Assembly: GCF_019904155.1 (NCBI RefSeq)
Contig: NZ_JAHCMB010000046.1
Location: 160,529 to 224,528 of the forward strand
Length of the DNA stretch: 64,000 bases
Reading direction: 5' to 3'
Source of the DNA: Paenibacillus sinensis
GTDB taxonomy: Bacteria > Bacillota > Bacilli > Paenibacillales > Paenibacillaceae
Part shown: positions 26,833 to 36,093 of the stretch, piece by piece
Layout of the letters: every line of letters starts with the position of its first letter
How positions within the stretch are numbered: position 1 is the stretch's first letter
The notes under the pieces: generated by a model
Databases searched by the model: none
What the model was told of the DNA's origin: nothing
What the model saw: the letters and a program-made list of their open reading frames with translations, nothing else
Made by a program: the position numbers and the translations under genes

Positions 26833-27249
26833 ATGCCGACGTTTGACAGCTTGAGAGTGACAGGCAGTGCGCAAGTGGATCAGGATTTGCATGTAGAGGG
26901 CAACGAAACGGTGCAGAACCATTTTCAGGTGAATGGAAATGCGACTGTATCCGGAGATATGAATGTGAATGGCAGCGGGAGTGTGTCTGGATCTTTGCAT
27001 GTATATGGAAGCCAGACTGTAGCAGTGAACCTCGGAGCGGGCACCAATATGAGTGCAGGATTTCGCATCGTATCGTTAGGCCAGGCAGCGGTGCCTTCGG
27101 TTTCGCCGAGCGCACAATCGGTCAAGTTCTACAATGAGACGGCTTCCTCGCAGCCGGGCATTATCCTTAAAGGAACAGACGGCGTGAATTATGTGCTGTT
27201 CATCGATGTGACTGCCGGAATTCCTACCCTTGGCATTCAAAAAGCATAA
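26833..27249 (+). CDS. Small repeat protein of unknown function (13-residue beta repeats)
   Basis: 138 residues; the ATG at 26833 follows GGAAGGGAGGGG. Residues 5-70 are about five tandem 13-residue repeats built on [HQN]V-x-G-[NS]-x-[TS]-V-x-x-[DHS]-[LFM] (for example HVEGNETVQNHF, QVNGNATVSGDM, HVYGSQTVAVNL), which would form a short beta-helix or filament as in bactofilin-like or adhesin proteins. The C-terminal half resembles a globular cap. There is no signal peptide. It stands beside CgeB-like and WbsX-like genes, so a spore-surface or phage-tail-like structural role is possible. The function is not recognised. Confidence 0.7.
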   Translation: MPTFDSLRVTGSAQVDQDLHVEGNETVQNHFQVNGNATVSGDMNVNGSGSVSGSLHVYGSQTVAVNLGAGTNMSAGFRIVSLGQAAVPSVSPSAQSVKFYNETASSQPGIILKGTDGVNYVLFIDVTAGIPTLGIQKA

Positions 27250-27300
27250 ATTCCGCTGCAGATGGCAGAACGAATGCCGATTGGTGAATCGCACAAGTAC

Positions 27301-27344
27301 AAAGAAGCCTGCTCCCATTGGCTACGGGAGGAAGGCTTCTTTGA
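27301..27344. terminator. Terminator after the repeat protein
   Basis: AAAGAAGCC and GGCTTCTTT arms with an inner CTCCC/GGGAG stem; T-rich on one side and A-rich on the other, so it may act in both directions. The rest of the interval to 27496 shows no gene. Confidence 0.75.
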
Positions 27345-27496
27345 CGTTATAATTTGACGTTATTAATGTCGGAGAGATCGACCAACTCTTAGCTCAGGTT
27401 GCGGCTGAGGGTCGCAGGCTGAGTGCCACGGCCGAGAACAGCGGGCTACTATGAACAAGTAAAGGCCCGGGCCGATGCCGTCTGCGATTTCTCATG

Positions 27497-28855
27497 CTAG
27501 TTCTTGAAGCTGTGAATTGGAGCCGGAATCCGGCCGCCCCGGTCGACGAAGCCGGCGCAGTTGAACGAGTTAACCGGCATAATCGGCGCGTAGCCGAGCA
27601 GGCCGCCGAATTCCACCATCTCGCCAACGCCCTTGCCGATGACGGGAATCAGGCGGACGGCTGTCGTCTTGTTGTTGACCATTCCGATTGCCGCTTCGTC
27701 GGCGATGATGCCGGACAAGGTCTCCTTCGAGGTGTCGCCCGGAATGGCGATCATATCAAGACCAACGGAGCAGACGCAGGTCATGGCTTCCAGCTTCTCC
27801 AGCGTCAGCGCGCCGCGCTGAACGGCCTGGATCATCCCGTGGTCCTCACTGACCGGGATAAACGCGCCGCTGAGTCCGCCGACGTAGGAGGACGCCATGA
27901 CGCCGCCCTTCTTCACGTTGTCGTTCAGGATCGCGAGTGCGGCCGTGGTGCCGGGTGCCCCGGCTTCCTCCAGGCCCATGACCTGGAAGATTTCGGCAAT
28001 GGAATCGCCGATCAGCGGCGTCGGAGCCAGCGACAGGTCGATAATGCCGAACGGAACGCCAAGCCGCTTGGAGGCTTCCTGGGCGACGAGCTGGCCGACG
28101 CGCGTAATCTTGAACGCGGTGCGCTTGATCGTCTCGCACAGCGTCTCGAAATCCTGGCCCTTGACTTCTTCGAGGGCCCGCTTCACCACGCCGGGGCCGC
28201 TGACCCCGACGTTAATGACGCATTCGCGTTCGCCGACGCCGTGGAAGGCTCCAGCCATGAAGGGGTTGTCCTCCACGGCGTTGCAGAACACGACGAGCTT
28301 GGCGCAGCCGATGGAATCCCGGTCTGCCGTCCGCTCCGCGGTCTGGCGAATGATATCGCCCATCAGCTTGACGGCGTCCATGTTGATGCCGCTGCGCGAA
28401 GAGCCGACATTGACGGAGGCGCATACACGCTCCGTAACGGCAAGCGCCTCGGGAATGCTCTCGATGAGCTTGCGGTCGCCGGTGGTGCAGCCTTTCTGCA
28501 CCAGTGCGGAGAAGCCGCCAAGGAAGTTGACGCCGACTTCCCGGGCAGCCTTGTCCAATGTTTCGGCTACCGGAACGTAGGTGTCCGTGTTCAAGGCGCC
28601 GGCTGCAATCGAGATCGGTGTAACCGAGATGCGCTTGTTGACGATCGGGACGCCGAACTGCTTCTCCAGATCCTCGCCAGTCTTCACCAGCTTCTCGGCC
28701 GATTTCGTGATTTTGTCATAGATCTTCTGGTTGAACACGCTCAAATCCGTATGCGCACAGTCCATAAGGCTGATGCCCATAGTGATGGTCCGCACGTCCA
28801 GATTCATTTCGCGGATCATCTTGTTCGTTTCCTGCACTTCCACCCGTGAAATCAT
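27497..28855 (-). CDS. PFL-like DUF711 (UPF0210) family protein
   Basis: 452 residues, the usual length for this pyruvate formate-lyase-related, glycyl-radical-like fold family of unknown function. The N-terminus has [20 protein letters not shown]; later segments include [16 protein letters not shown] and [15 protein letters not shown]. It forms a probable two-gene operon with the ACT protein upstream, a pairing conserved in many Gram-positives. GGGAGGA precedes the ATG. Confidence 0.93.
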   Translation of the reverse strand: MISRVEVQETNKMIREMNLDVRTITMGISLMDCAHTDLSVFNQKIYDKITKSAEKLVKTGEDLEKQFGVPIVNKRISVTPISIAAGALNTDTYVPVAETLDKAAREVGVNFLGGFSALVQKGCTTGDRKLIESIPEALAVTERVCASVNVGSSRSGINMDAVKLMGDIIRQTAERTADRDSIGCAKLVVFCNAVEDNPFMAGAFHGVGERECVINVGVSGPGVVKRALEEVKGQDFETLCETIKRTAFKITRVGQLVAQEASKRLGVPFGIIDLSLAPTPLIGDSIAEIFQVMGLEEAGAPGTTAALAILNDNVKKGGVMASSYVGGLSGAFIPVSEDHGMIQAVQRGALTLEKLEAMTCVCSVGLDMIAIPGDTSKETLSGIIADEAAIGMVNNKTTAVRLIPVIGKGVGEMVEFGGLLGYAPIMPVNSFNCAGFVDRGGRIPAPIHSFKN

Positions 28856-28900
28856 CTTAATCCTCCCGCTTGCTGTTCTCTTTATTTGGCGACGCTGCCC

Positions 28901-29170
28901 TTAAATCCGGTGCATGATATTAAAGATGTCCTCGTGCTGAAGCTTGATTTCGACACCGATATCCTCACCGGCATGATGAAGATCCTCAACGAGAACCTCA
29001 AAGCTCTTCTCGGCTTGCGAAATGTCGACGATCATCATCATATTGAAGTAATCCTGAACGATCGTCTGGGAAATATCCAGAATGTTCACGTTGTTGTCCG
29101 CCAGATACGTACACACCTTGGCGATGATGCCAACCTTGTCCTTGCCCAGTACGGTAATGATTCCTTTCAA
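28901..29170 (-). CDS. ACT domain protein (UPF0237)
   Basis: 89 residues from a TTG start at 29170, giving the typical family N-terminus (L/M)KGIITVLGKDKVG; GGGGAAG lies 6 bases upstream. A longer frame from an ATG at 29218 is possible but less family-like. ACT domains bind amino acids and regulate enzymes; here the partner is presumably the DUF711 protein immediately downstream. Confidence 0.9.
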   Translation of the reverse strand: MKGIITVLGKDKVGIIAKVCTYLADNNVNILDISQTIVQDYFNMMMIVDISQAEKSFEVLVEDLHHAGEDIGVEIKLQHEDIFNIMHRI

Positions 29171-29374
29171 TGAAGCTTCCCCCTTATCCTGATCAGCTGA
29201 TGGTATCATGTATTTCACTCATTATGTCAAATGAAGATGCAAGCTTCAACCAAATGTTTTATAGCGGAGGCTGTTTTTCGACATTTTTTAGAGGATTTTC
29301 TGAAATAATAAAGAATTTACTTGCGAAAGTCTCCAAATGACGCTTGAACAGGAGACGATAGAGGAGGGCCGATA

Positions 29375-29701
29375 ATGGCGATATCCATACTTCTGTTTGT
29401 GCTTGCGGGGCTTGCCGAAATCGGCGGCGGCTACCTGGTCTGGCTGTGGCTTCGGGAGTCGAAGCCGGCCTGGTACGGACTTGCGGGCGGATTTATTCTT
29501 GTGCTGTACGGCATTATTCCAACCTTCCAGCGCTTTCCCGGATTTGGCCGGGTCTATGCCGCCTATGGAGGAGTCTTTATTATTCTGGCTATCCTGTGGG
29601 GCTGGCTTGTCGAGAAAAAGACTCCCGATCTTTACGACTGGCTCGGCGCCGCTGTCTGTCTGATCGGGGTGTGCATTATGCTGTGGGCCCCCCGGACTTG
29701 A
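29375..29701 (+). CDS. YnfA-family (UPF0060) small membrane protein
   Basis: 108 residues with four predicted membrane segments, similar in layout to small multidrug resistance proteins; family segments LAGLAEIGGGYLVWLWLR and YGAYGG-like YAAYGGVFI are present. GAGGAGG precedes the ATG. It converges on the LysE gene and overlaps its 3' end by about 25 bases. Confidence 0.93.
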   Translation: MAISILLFVLAGLAEIGGGYLVWLWLRESKPAWYGLAGGFILVLYGIIPTFQRFPGFGRVYAAYGGVFIILAILWGWLVEKKTPDLYDWLGAAVCLIGVCIMLWAPRT

Positions 29702-30308
29702 GGAGCCCGGAGGAGCGAATAAGCCGCCAGGCGAAGCCGAGGAACAAGAGCCCGATCAGCCCGTTAAGCACTCCGGTGAGAGCCGGTGTCATGAACGGCT
29801 TGATCAACTCTCCCGCCAGGGAGACAGCGGTCAGGAAGAAGACGGTGGACAGAAGGCAGCCTAACCCAAAGAGCTGGCGCTGACCGCTGTCCAGCTTCCA
29901 TTCGGCTGTCTTGGCGGCGAACACGCCGGTCCAGAAGAGCAGGGTCAGCGGGTTCGCAGCCGTCAGCAGTAGGGCCTGGACAAAGCTTCCGCCCCGTGTG
30001 CTGTGGTGGACGGAGAGCGATGGAAGCAGGGGATGGCCGGCGGCACCCGCCAGCATGTCGGCTCCGAACAGCACCAGCACGGCGGCTCCGGGAATGCAGA
30101 GCCAGGTCTTCGGCTTGTCCCGGGAGGCCAGATGCGAAATCCCGGACAGAGCGGCCACAATGTACAGCCCGTCGATCAGGGCGACCCCCAGCACGGCTGC
30201 CTCGGCCGATCCGAATCCCTTCGCAGAGGCGGTGCGAAGAATGAACAGGCAGACCGGTCCTACCGCAAGCTGCAGCAGCAGGCCGAATTTAAAACCTCTC
30301 AGCAGCAT
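29676..30308 (-). CDS. LysE-family amino acid exporter
   Basis: 210 residues, about six membrane segments, N-terminal QLAVGPVCLFILRTA typical of LysE/RhtB exporters. It lies directly downstream of an Lrp-type regulator on the same strand, a common pairing in which the regulator senses the amino acid and induces export. GGAAGGAG precedes the ATG. The substrate is unknown. Confidence 0.9.
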   Translation of the reverse strand: MLLRGFKFGLLLQLAVGPVCLFILRTASAKGFGSAEAAVLGVALIDGLYIVAALSGISHLASRDKPKTWLCIPGAAVLVLFGADMLAGAAGHPLLPSLSVHHSTRGGSFVQALLLTAANPLTLLFWTGVFAAKTAEWKLDSGQRQLFGLGCLLSTVFFLTAVSLAGELIKPFMTPALTGVLNGLIGLLFLGFAWRLIRSSGLLKSGGPTA

Positions 30309-30361
30309 ATTTTCAGCTCCTTCCCTTACTTAACAGCCAAGTTCAACGTGAGTTTATCCAC

Positions 30362-30802
30362 TTACCGGTTCCAATTCTCCTTAAGCGAGGACAATGAGAT
30401 CATGGTATTGCTGCGGATCACGCCGGGGACACTCTTCAGTGTTCGTGTCAGAAAGGTCTCCAGCTCTTCCGTGTCCTTGACAAGCACCTTTAACAGATAG
30501 TCGTATTCTCCGGCCAGATGATGGCATTCCAGCACTTCGCCGCTCTCCATGACAAATGAGCGAAAGGCCGGGATTTGCTCGGTCCGGTCGATGACGACGA
30601 GTACGAATGCCAGCAGGTTGTAGCCGCTTTTGGCGCGGTTGATCTTGATGGAATATCCTTCGATTAGCCCCGATTCATCCATTTTGCGGATTCGCTCCGT
30701 GACAGCGGGAACGGACAGCATCACTTGCTTGCTGATGTCCGAAACGGTTATCCGGCTGTTCGCTTTCAGTGCCTCCAGAATACTGCGGTCTATGTCATCC
30801 AT
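30362..30802 (-). CDS. Lrp/AsnC-family transcriptional regulator
   Basis: 146 residues from the ATG at 30802 (MDDIDRSILEALK), after AGGGAGA; a longer frame upstream is not needed. N-terminal helix-turn-helix (ITVSDISKQVMLSVPAV), C-terminal RAM domain (EVLECHHLAGEYDYLLKV). It probably controls the LysE exporter downstream. Confidence 0.94.
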   Translation of the reverse strand: MDDIDRSILEALKANSRITVSDISKQVMLSVPAVTERIRKMDESGLIEGYSIKINRAKSGYNLLAFVLVVIDRTEQIPAFRSFVMESGEVLECHHLAGEYDYLLKVLVKDTEELETFLTRTLKSVPGVIRSNTMISLSSLKENWNR

Positions 30803-31074
30803 TTCGATCTCTCCCTGAAGATGAATTAATGCCAATTGTAATTATGGCCTTTTAATATGTAAATAGAATTGAAAAATACGATAAATAATGAAGTCATTTA
30901 TATAATAAACCGAATTATTTAAGGTATCATCCTTGCGGATCGAGGATTGGGTGTCCATGCGGCAAGGCAAATCGTCAGGGCTGTACACGAGACGCATTCC
31001 TTCATGTGGCTGTCCGGGCGGCAGCGTACAGGGGGCCACGCACTTACCGTTTCCGTTGATCTCTACTCGTATTC

Positions 31075-33669
31075 TCAGTCCGGCTGCTTCCTGATCACGA
31101 TCCGGTAGTCCCGGGAAGTTGTGAAATCTTCCGCGGTAACACACAGGCGGACGACGGTTTCCTTCCCGTTCAGTTTGATGGAGCGGGGCTGCGACTCGTC
31201 GATCAGCACACCGTCCGCGTAGACCAATGCTCCGGGATGAGCTGTTGCGATGCTCATGGTGACTGCCCCCCGGTCTTCGGCAGCAGTGACAGCAACCTCG
31301 CTCTGAACCGGGTCGAAAGGATGATCTGGTTCGGCGCCCTCAAAGCTCAGACTAACGAGATCAGCGACCGAATCAAAGGCGGTCATCGTTCTCAGGATGC
31401 CGAAGATCGCATTGTCCTGTTCCGGCGCGGAGAACTTGATGTCCAGAGCGGACTTCTCACCGATCAGGCCGGCATCCAGCACATAACGCTTCTCGACGAA
31501 CGAGCGTCTGTCTTCCGCTTGAAGCTTCTCGCTGGCAACAAGCGCTTCGTTCGCATAAATATTGAAAGTCCTGCCGGTGTTGCCTCCAAAATAGGTCACC
31601 GACAACAGATTGTCCCGGCCGGGAATCACGGCCATCCGGTAGCTGAACCATCCGCCTTGTTCGGCGCGGCGGAAATTGCTGCCATCCCAGGTGCCGACAG
31701 AGGTCGCCTCGCCCCGGATGCCATGCTGCAGCTCGTATTGGTCGTTGCCGACCGGCAGGCTATCTATAGTGGCTCGTTCGGTCCGGCTCCGTTCTTTGGT
31801 ATTGAGAATATGTTTGTGCAGTTCATCCGAATCCGCTTCAACGATCCGCCAGTAGATGCCATATCGCTCGCGGTGCTGCTTGTAGTGGGGAGTGAAGACC
31901 AGTCTTGAATCCTCATCGGTGCCTTTGAGCGTAAAGGCAAGATTGCCGTCCTCGTCACGGATCAGATGAGAAGGAAGCTCGGCCAGCCACTGCTCCGGAC
32001 TCATGCCGATAATAGTGATGAAATCTTTCACGAGCATGCTCCGGGTCGGAACGCTGACCATAACGCCCGTAGAGGACTGATCCATGTCCTCGGAGCCGAG
32101 CGCTGCGCTAAGTACGACAGGGCCGTAGCGGAAGCCCGCTACATGCGGCGCATCCGGGAGGGAGGAGTAGGCGACCGACATCGGCAGACGAAGGGCAATG
32201 TGATCGCCGTCTCTCCAGGTTTCTTTCAGCAGCGCCCAGCCGTTCTCCGTTTCCAGCTTCACGGCGTGTCCGTTCACTTCTGCCTCAAGCGGTCCCGCAG
32301 CCCAGGAAGGAATTCGGACGCGCAGAGATAGCGGGGAGGCGACGCCATCCTGCATCGACAGGGTGAAGGATGTCCGGCCTTCGGCAGGCAGCTCCGATTG
32401 CTGAATCAGAGCGATACCCGCTTCTTCCCATTCCAGCCTCGAACTGATATATTGATTGACGTACAGCTCGCAGCCGCTGTGGAAATACAGGCTGTTGTTC
32501 AGCTTGGTGAAGCTCTCCATCCCGGTGCCCGTGCAGCACCAGAAATGCTCGAACGGGGAACTGTATACCTTGAAATACCCGGTGGCCATGGGCTGAAAAT
32601 ACATCGTCATCCCGGTATCCGGATTTTGCGAGGACAGGATGGCGTTGATGTAGGTGTTCTCGTAATAATCGGCGTATTTGACGTCACCCGTAATTTTGAA
32701 CAGCTCTCGGGTCAGTTTCAGCATGTTATAGGTATTGCAGGTTTCGCAGGTGAATTGGGAACGGTCACTGTCCAGGAGGTCAGGTTCTCCGAAATGCTCC
32801 CATTCGCTGTTGCCGCCGGTCATATAGCTGTGATGAAAGATGACCATTTCCCAAAATTTCTCGCAAGCCTCCAGGTAGAAGCGCTCGCTTTCGCCCAATA
32901 TTTTGTAGCGGTTCAGTGCTCCGAGGAACTTGGGGATCGTTGTGTTGGCGTGCTTGCCCCGGAGGATGTCCCGGCCTTCGTGAACGGGCGTGAACAGCGT
33001 AAGCTCGTCGAACATATGGGCGGCCTCCAAATGGCGCTCGCTCCGGGTGATCCGGTATAAATCATACAGACAATCATTCATGCCGCCGTATTCGACGGAG
33101 AGGACGAGGGAATGGGTTTCATCATCCCATTTGGAAGTGCGTTCCGATACCCAGTCTCCGAGACGGGAAGCGATTTCCAGCGCAGACGCGTCCAGAGTTG
33201 CCTCATATACAGACACAATGCCTGCGAGCACCTTATGCATCGTATACCAGGGAACCCAGGCGGGCTGCCGGTTCTCGACCCGGTTGAACAAATCTTCGTC
33301 GAAGGCAGAGATGTATCCGTTTTCAAACTGGCAGAGTTGAAATTCGCTGATGATGTATTCGAGCCGCTGCCGCAGTTCGTTATCCCCTGTCTGCTTGTAG
33401 GCCTGAGAGACGGCGGTCAGATAATGGCCGAGCGTGTGTCCACGGATTTCCGTCTCTTCCCAGCCGGGATACTTATGCGCTTTGGGTGTCAGACCGCGTG
33501 TCTCCCGAAAGCTTGACAAGAGACGGTCCGGATCGTAATTTTTCAAATATTCCAATTCTTTGGCGAATGCATTGACGGCGTATTCGTCCGTCAGAATCAC
33601 TTGGTCAAGCCCGAAATCCCTAAGCGGAAATGCCGAAAGGGTGCGGGCGGGATTGCCGATGGTCTCCAT
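31075..33669 (-). CDS. Glycoside hydrolase family 127-like (DUF1680) enzyme, beta-L-arabinofuranosidase type
   Basis: 864 residues. The catalytic (alpha/alpha)6 domain has the family's cysteine clusters: TCETC near residues 306-309 and FWCC near 376-379. In characterised GH127 enzymes these cysteines and a Glu bind zinc, and one Cys of the CC pair is the nucleophile. A beta-sandwich region follows, then about 200 C-terminal residues with Ig-like or DUF4986-like content ending in a cadherin/Big-type domain. No signal peptide is seen, so it probably acts on imported L-arabinose-containing or related oligosaccharides. A divergent AraC regulator at 33895 may control it. The intergenic stretch 30803-31074 shows no gene. 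Confidence 0.9.
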   Translation of the reverse strand: METIGNPARTLSAFPLRDFGLDQVILTDEYAVNAFAKELEYLKNYDPDRLLSSFRETRGLTPKAHKYPGWEETEIRGHTLGHYLTAVSQAYKQTGDNELRQRLEYIISEFQLCQFENGYISAFDEDLFNRVENRQPAWVPWYTMHKVLAGIVSVYEATLDASALEIASRLGDWVSERTSKWDDETHSLVLSVEYGGMNDCLYDLYRITRSERHLEAAHMFDELTLFTPVHEGRDILRGKHANTTIPKFLGALNRYKILGESERFYLEACEKFWEMVIFHHSYMTGGNSEWEHFGEPDLLDSDRSQFTCETCNTYNMLKLTRELFKITGDVKYADYYENTYINAILSSQNPDTGMTMYFQPMATGYFKVYSSPFEHFWCCTGTGMESFTKLNNSLYFHSGCELYVNQYISSRLEWEEAGIALIQQSELPAEGRTSFTLSMQDGVASPLSLRVRIPSWAAGPLEAEVNGHAVKLETENGWALLKETWRDGDHIALRLPMSVAYSSLPDAPHVAGFRYGPVVLSAALGSEDMDQSSTGVMVSVPTRSMLVKDFITIIGMSPEQWLAELPSHLIRDEDGNLAFTLKGTDEDSRLVFTPHYKQHRERYGIYWRIVEADSDELHKHILNTKERSRTERATIDSLPVGNDQYELQHGIRGEATSVGTWDGSNFRRAEQGGWFSYRMAVIPGRDNLLSVTYFGGNTGRTFNIYANEALVASEKLQAEDRRSFVEKRYVLDAGLIGEKSALDIKFSAPEQDNAIFGILRTMTAFDSVADLVSLSFEGAEPDHPFDPVQSEVAVTAAEDRGAVTMSIATAHPGALVYADGVLIDESQPRSIKLNGKETVVRLCVTAEDFTTSRDYRIVIRKQPD

Positions 33670-33894
33670 AGTTTGTGTTCCACTCCTTCATGATCGGTTT
33701 AGTCAGCGAATGCTTACAGATCAAGCATAACGCCTTGCGGGTAAGGCGGTAAATGTCTTGAAGTTCGAATCTGTGTAAAAAAGTCAGGTCTTATGAGCCC
33801 GCTTTGTGGAAAAAGTCTATCAATTGTGCTAATTTGATTAAGTGAATCAGCATGCGCAGGTGTAAAAAAGTCAGAAATGGTGGTGTAATCCCAG

Positions 33895-34746
33895 ATGCAT
33901 GCGTTCGTGTTCCGGGTCGATTCGCCTGTTGAAATGATTCATACCGGCAAATTCCTGGCTCCAAGCCCCGAGTGGATTCATCTCAATCGGCTGATGATCG
34001 ATTATGAATTGATTTTGGTTACCGAAGGCGTCCTGTATATCGGAGGAGACCAGGAGCATTACATGGTCCAAAGGGGAGAATATTTGCTGATGCCGCCCCT
34101 TACGAATCAATACGGATATAAGGCATCCGAATGCAGCTTTTACTGGCTGCACTTTACCGCAAGGAACGCCTTGATGAAGGTTGAAGCGGGGCAAGCTGCT
34201 GCTGAACCCGGAGAACGGATCGTGATTCCCCAGCAGAAAGCGCTGAACACACCGGAGAAGATCATTGTGAAGATGAAGCAGCTGCAGGACGCCATCCGCT
34301 CCTATAACGAGAAGAATCTCAATAACTATATGGCGACCGCCATTCTGTGCGAGCTGTTCAATCAGGCTTCCTGGGTTGCGGAGGAGAAGGGGCGCAAGTC
34401 CAAGCAGGAGCAGCTGTATAACGATATTGTTGATTACATCAAGTACCGGAGGCTGGATAATCTCAAGGTATCCGAGATCGCTTCGCATTTCGGATATAAC
34501 GAGAAATATTTATCCCACCTGTTCACAGGGCTGTCCGGCATGAAATTGAAGCAGTATATGCTGCATCAGAAGATGGAGGAGGCGAAATACATTTTGGCCG
34601 ATACGAACCAGAACATCAATGAAATCGCGCTGCAGCTCGGTTACAAGGACGCCCACCATTTCATGAAGACCTTCAAGAAGATCGTCGGGCTCACTCCTAC
34701 CGATTTCCGCAATGCCTATGCCAAAAGACTGCTGTATTACGAGTAG
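33895..34746 (+). CDS. AraC-family transcriptional regulator
   Basis: 283 residues: N-terminal cupin-like sensing domain (VLYIGGDQEHYMVQRGEYLL), C-terminal AraC helix-turn-helix pair (KVSEIASHFGYNEKYLSHL and INEIALQLGYKDAHHFMKTF). It is divergent from the GH127 gene across 225 bases, so it is probably that enzyme's regulator, responding to an arabinose-type sugar. Confidence 0.92.
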   Translation: MHAFVFRVDSPVEMIHTGKFLAPSPEWIHLNRLMIDYELILVTEGVLYIGGDQEHYMVQRGEYLLMPPLTNQYGYKASECSFYWLHFTARNALMKVEAGQAAAEPGERIVIPQQKALNTPEKIIVKMKQLQDAIRSYNEKNLNNYMATAILCELFNQASWVAEEKGRKSKQEQLYNDIVDYIKYRRLDNLKVSEIASHFGYNEKYLSHLFTGLSGMKLKQYMLHQKMEEAKYILADTNQNINEIALQLGYKDAHHFMKTFKKIVGLTPTDFRNAYAKRLLYYE

Positions 34747-34912
34747 GCAGGGTCCTGGAACCCCTTTCAAAATACCTGGTTCCAAACGCCCGGTCGCCGG
34801 CTTGTCTGTGCCTTCTCCGAATTTCATCTCCCCTATTCATGGTGCTCCCGTTCCTGCCGTTATTCATTATAGAGAACTGCAAAATTTATTTGGAACGGCG
34901 GGTGCCAAACGG

Positions 34913-36079
34913 ATGAAAAATCATCAGAAAAAGCTTATACTTATGGTTACTTTCAGTTTAATCTTTATTCTACCGTACATAGGAAGCCTGGCAAAATGGG
35001 GCGGCTTCCCGCCCGGATACGGAGATTTTCCCGCACAGAAGGTCGAAGATGACCCGGGGTTTAATGCCTTGTATTTTACTCTGGCTTCCATCGTTGCAAT
35101 ATTCATTGCCGCAGTGCTGCTGTTCCCGAGAGCCTTCGGATTCAGAAGACCAGAGAGCAGTCGCCGCACCGTCGGGAGCACTACTCCTTTTCCGGCTTGG
35201 TTCTGGTGGAGTCTTCCCGTACTGGCCGTCAGCTGGATCGCCATGTGGGGGCGCGTTCATTTCATTGTCGATCTGGAGCACTATTCATTCGTGCCGCTGT
35301 GGTGGTCCTTTATTCTCATTCTGGACGGTATTGTGTATAAAAGGAATGAAGGGAGATCCATTATCTCCCGGAGACCGAAGACGATGCAGCTGCTGGCTGT
35401 CGTCTCCTGCTTCAGCTGGTTTGCCTTTGAATTTCTGAATTTCTTCGTTATTGAGAACTGGTATTATCCGAATAACGAAGTGTTCACGAACTTTGGAAAT
35501 GTGTTCTGGTTTTCGTTATCTTACACAACGGTACTCCCCGCCATTTTCGAATGGTATACACTGCTGATGACCTTCAAGGGCATGAAGGATCGCTACCGTT
35601 TCGGCCCCAAGCTCTCCGCTAACCGCAGCTTTCTGCTCATTTACTACGCTCTGGGGCTGGTGCTCGCTTTCGGAATGGGGTATTATCCGTACGTTTTATT
35701 CTGGGTGCTCTGGGTTGCGCTTGTTCCGATGCTGTCCGCAGCCATGGCGCTCACCGGCTATTGGACGCCTTTCACTCCTATCCGCAGCGGCGACTGGTCC
35801 CGGGTCTTTCTGATTGCGCTCGCCACTCTGTTTAACGGTTTCTTCTGGGAGATGTGGAATTTTGGAAGCGAATGGTTTCATGATTCCCTGCCGACGAATC
35901 CGAATTATTGGAAGTACTCGGTTCCCTACCTGGATAAAATACATATTTTCTCTGAGATGCCTATTCTGGGGTATTTCGGTTATTTGTTCTTCGGCGTGAA
36001 CTGCTGGATTATATGGCTGATCGCCGCGTATATATTTGAGTTCGATGCCGATGTTGAAGTGTCGGAGGATACTGAGTAG
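34913..36079 (+). CDS. Conserved polytopic membrane protein of unknown function
   Basis: 388 residues with about nine or ten predicted membrane segments, rich in Trp, Phe and Tyr. The start at 34913 (MKNHQKKLILM) follows GGAACGGCGG; an open frame upstream overlaps the AraC gene and looks non-coding. Aromatic-rich segments such as GNVFWFSLSYTT and FFWEMWNFGSEWF are conserved-looking but I do not recognise a named family. The next gene, the giant signalling protein, starts 14 bases after its stop, so they are cotranscribed and may work together. Confidence 0.82.
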   Translation: MKNHQKKLILMVTFSLIFILPYIGSLAKWGGFPPGYGDFPAQKVEDDPGFNALYFTLASIVAIFIAAVLLFPRAFGFRRPESSRRTVGSTTPFPAWFWWSLPVLAVSWIAMWGRVHFIVDLEHYSFVPLWWSFILILDGIVYKRNEGRSIISRRPKTMQLLAVVSCFSWFAFEFLNFFVIENWYYPNNEVFTNFGNVFWFSLSYTTVLPAIFEWYTLLMTFKGMKDRYRFGPKLSANRSFLLIYYALGLVLAFGMGYYPYVLFWVLWVALVPMLSAAMALTGYWTPFTPIRSGDWSRVFLIALATLFNGFFWEMWNFGSEWFHDSLPTNPNYWKYSVPYLDKIHIFSEMPILGYFGYLFFGVNCWIIWLIAAYIFEFDADVEVSEDTE

Positions 36080-36093
36080 AAGGTGGACGAAGC

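Noticed and set aside
26833..27040. Short regular repeats taken as a possible CRISPR-like array
   Set aside because: The repeat is in codon frame (39 bases), varies in DNA sequence and encodes beta repeats; there are no spacers or cas genes.
27494..28849. 451-codon frame antisense to the DUF711 gene
   Set aside because: Exact shadow of a conserved gene; composition driven by its codon usage.
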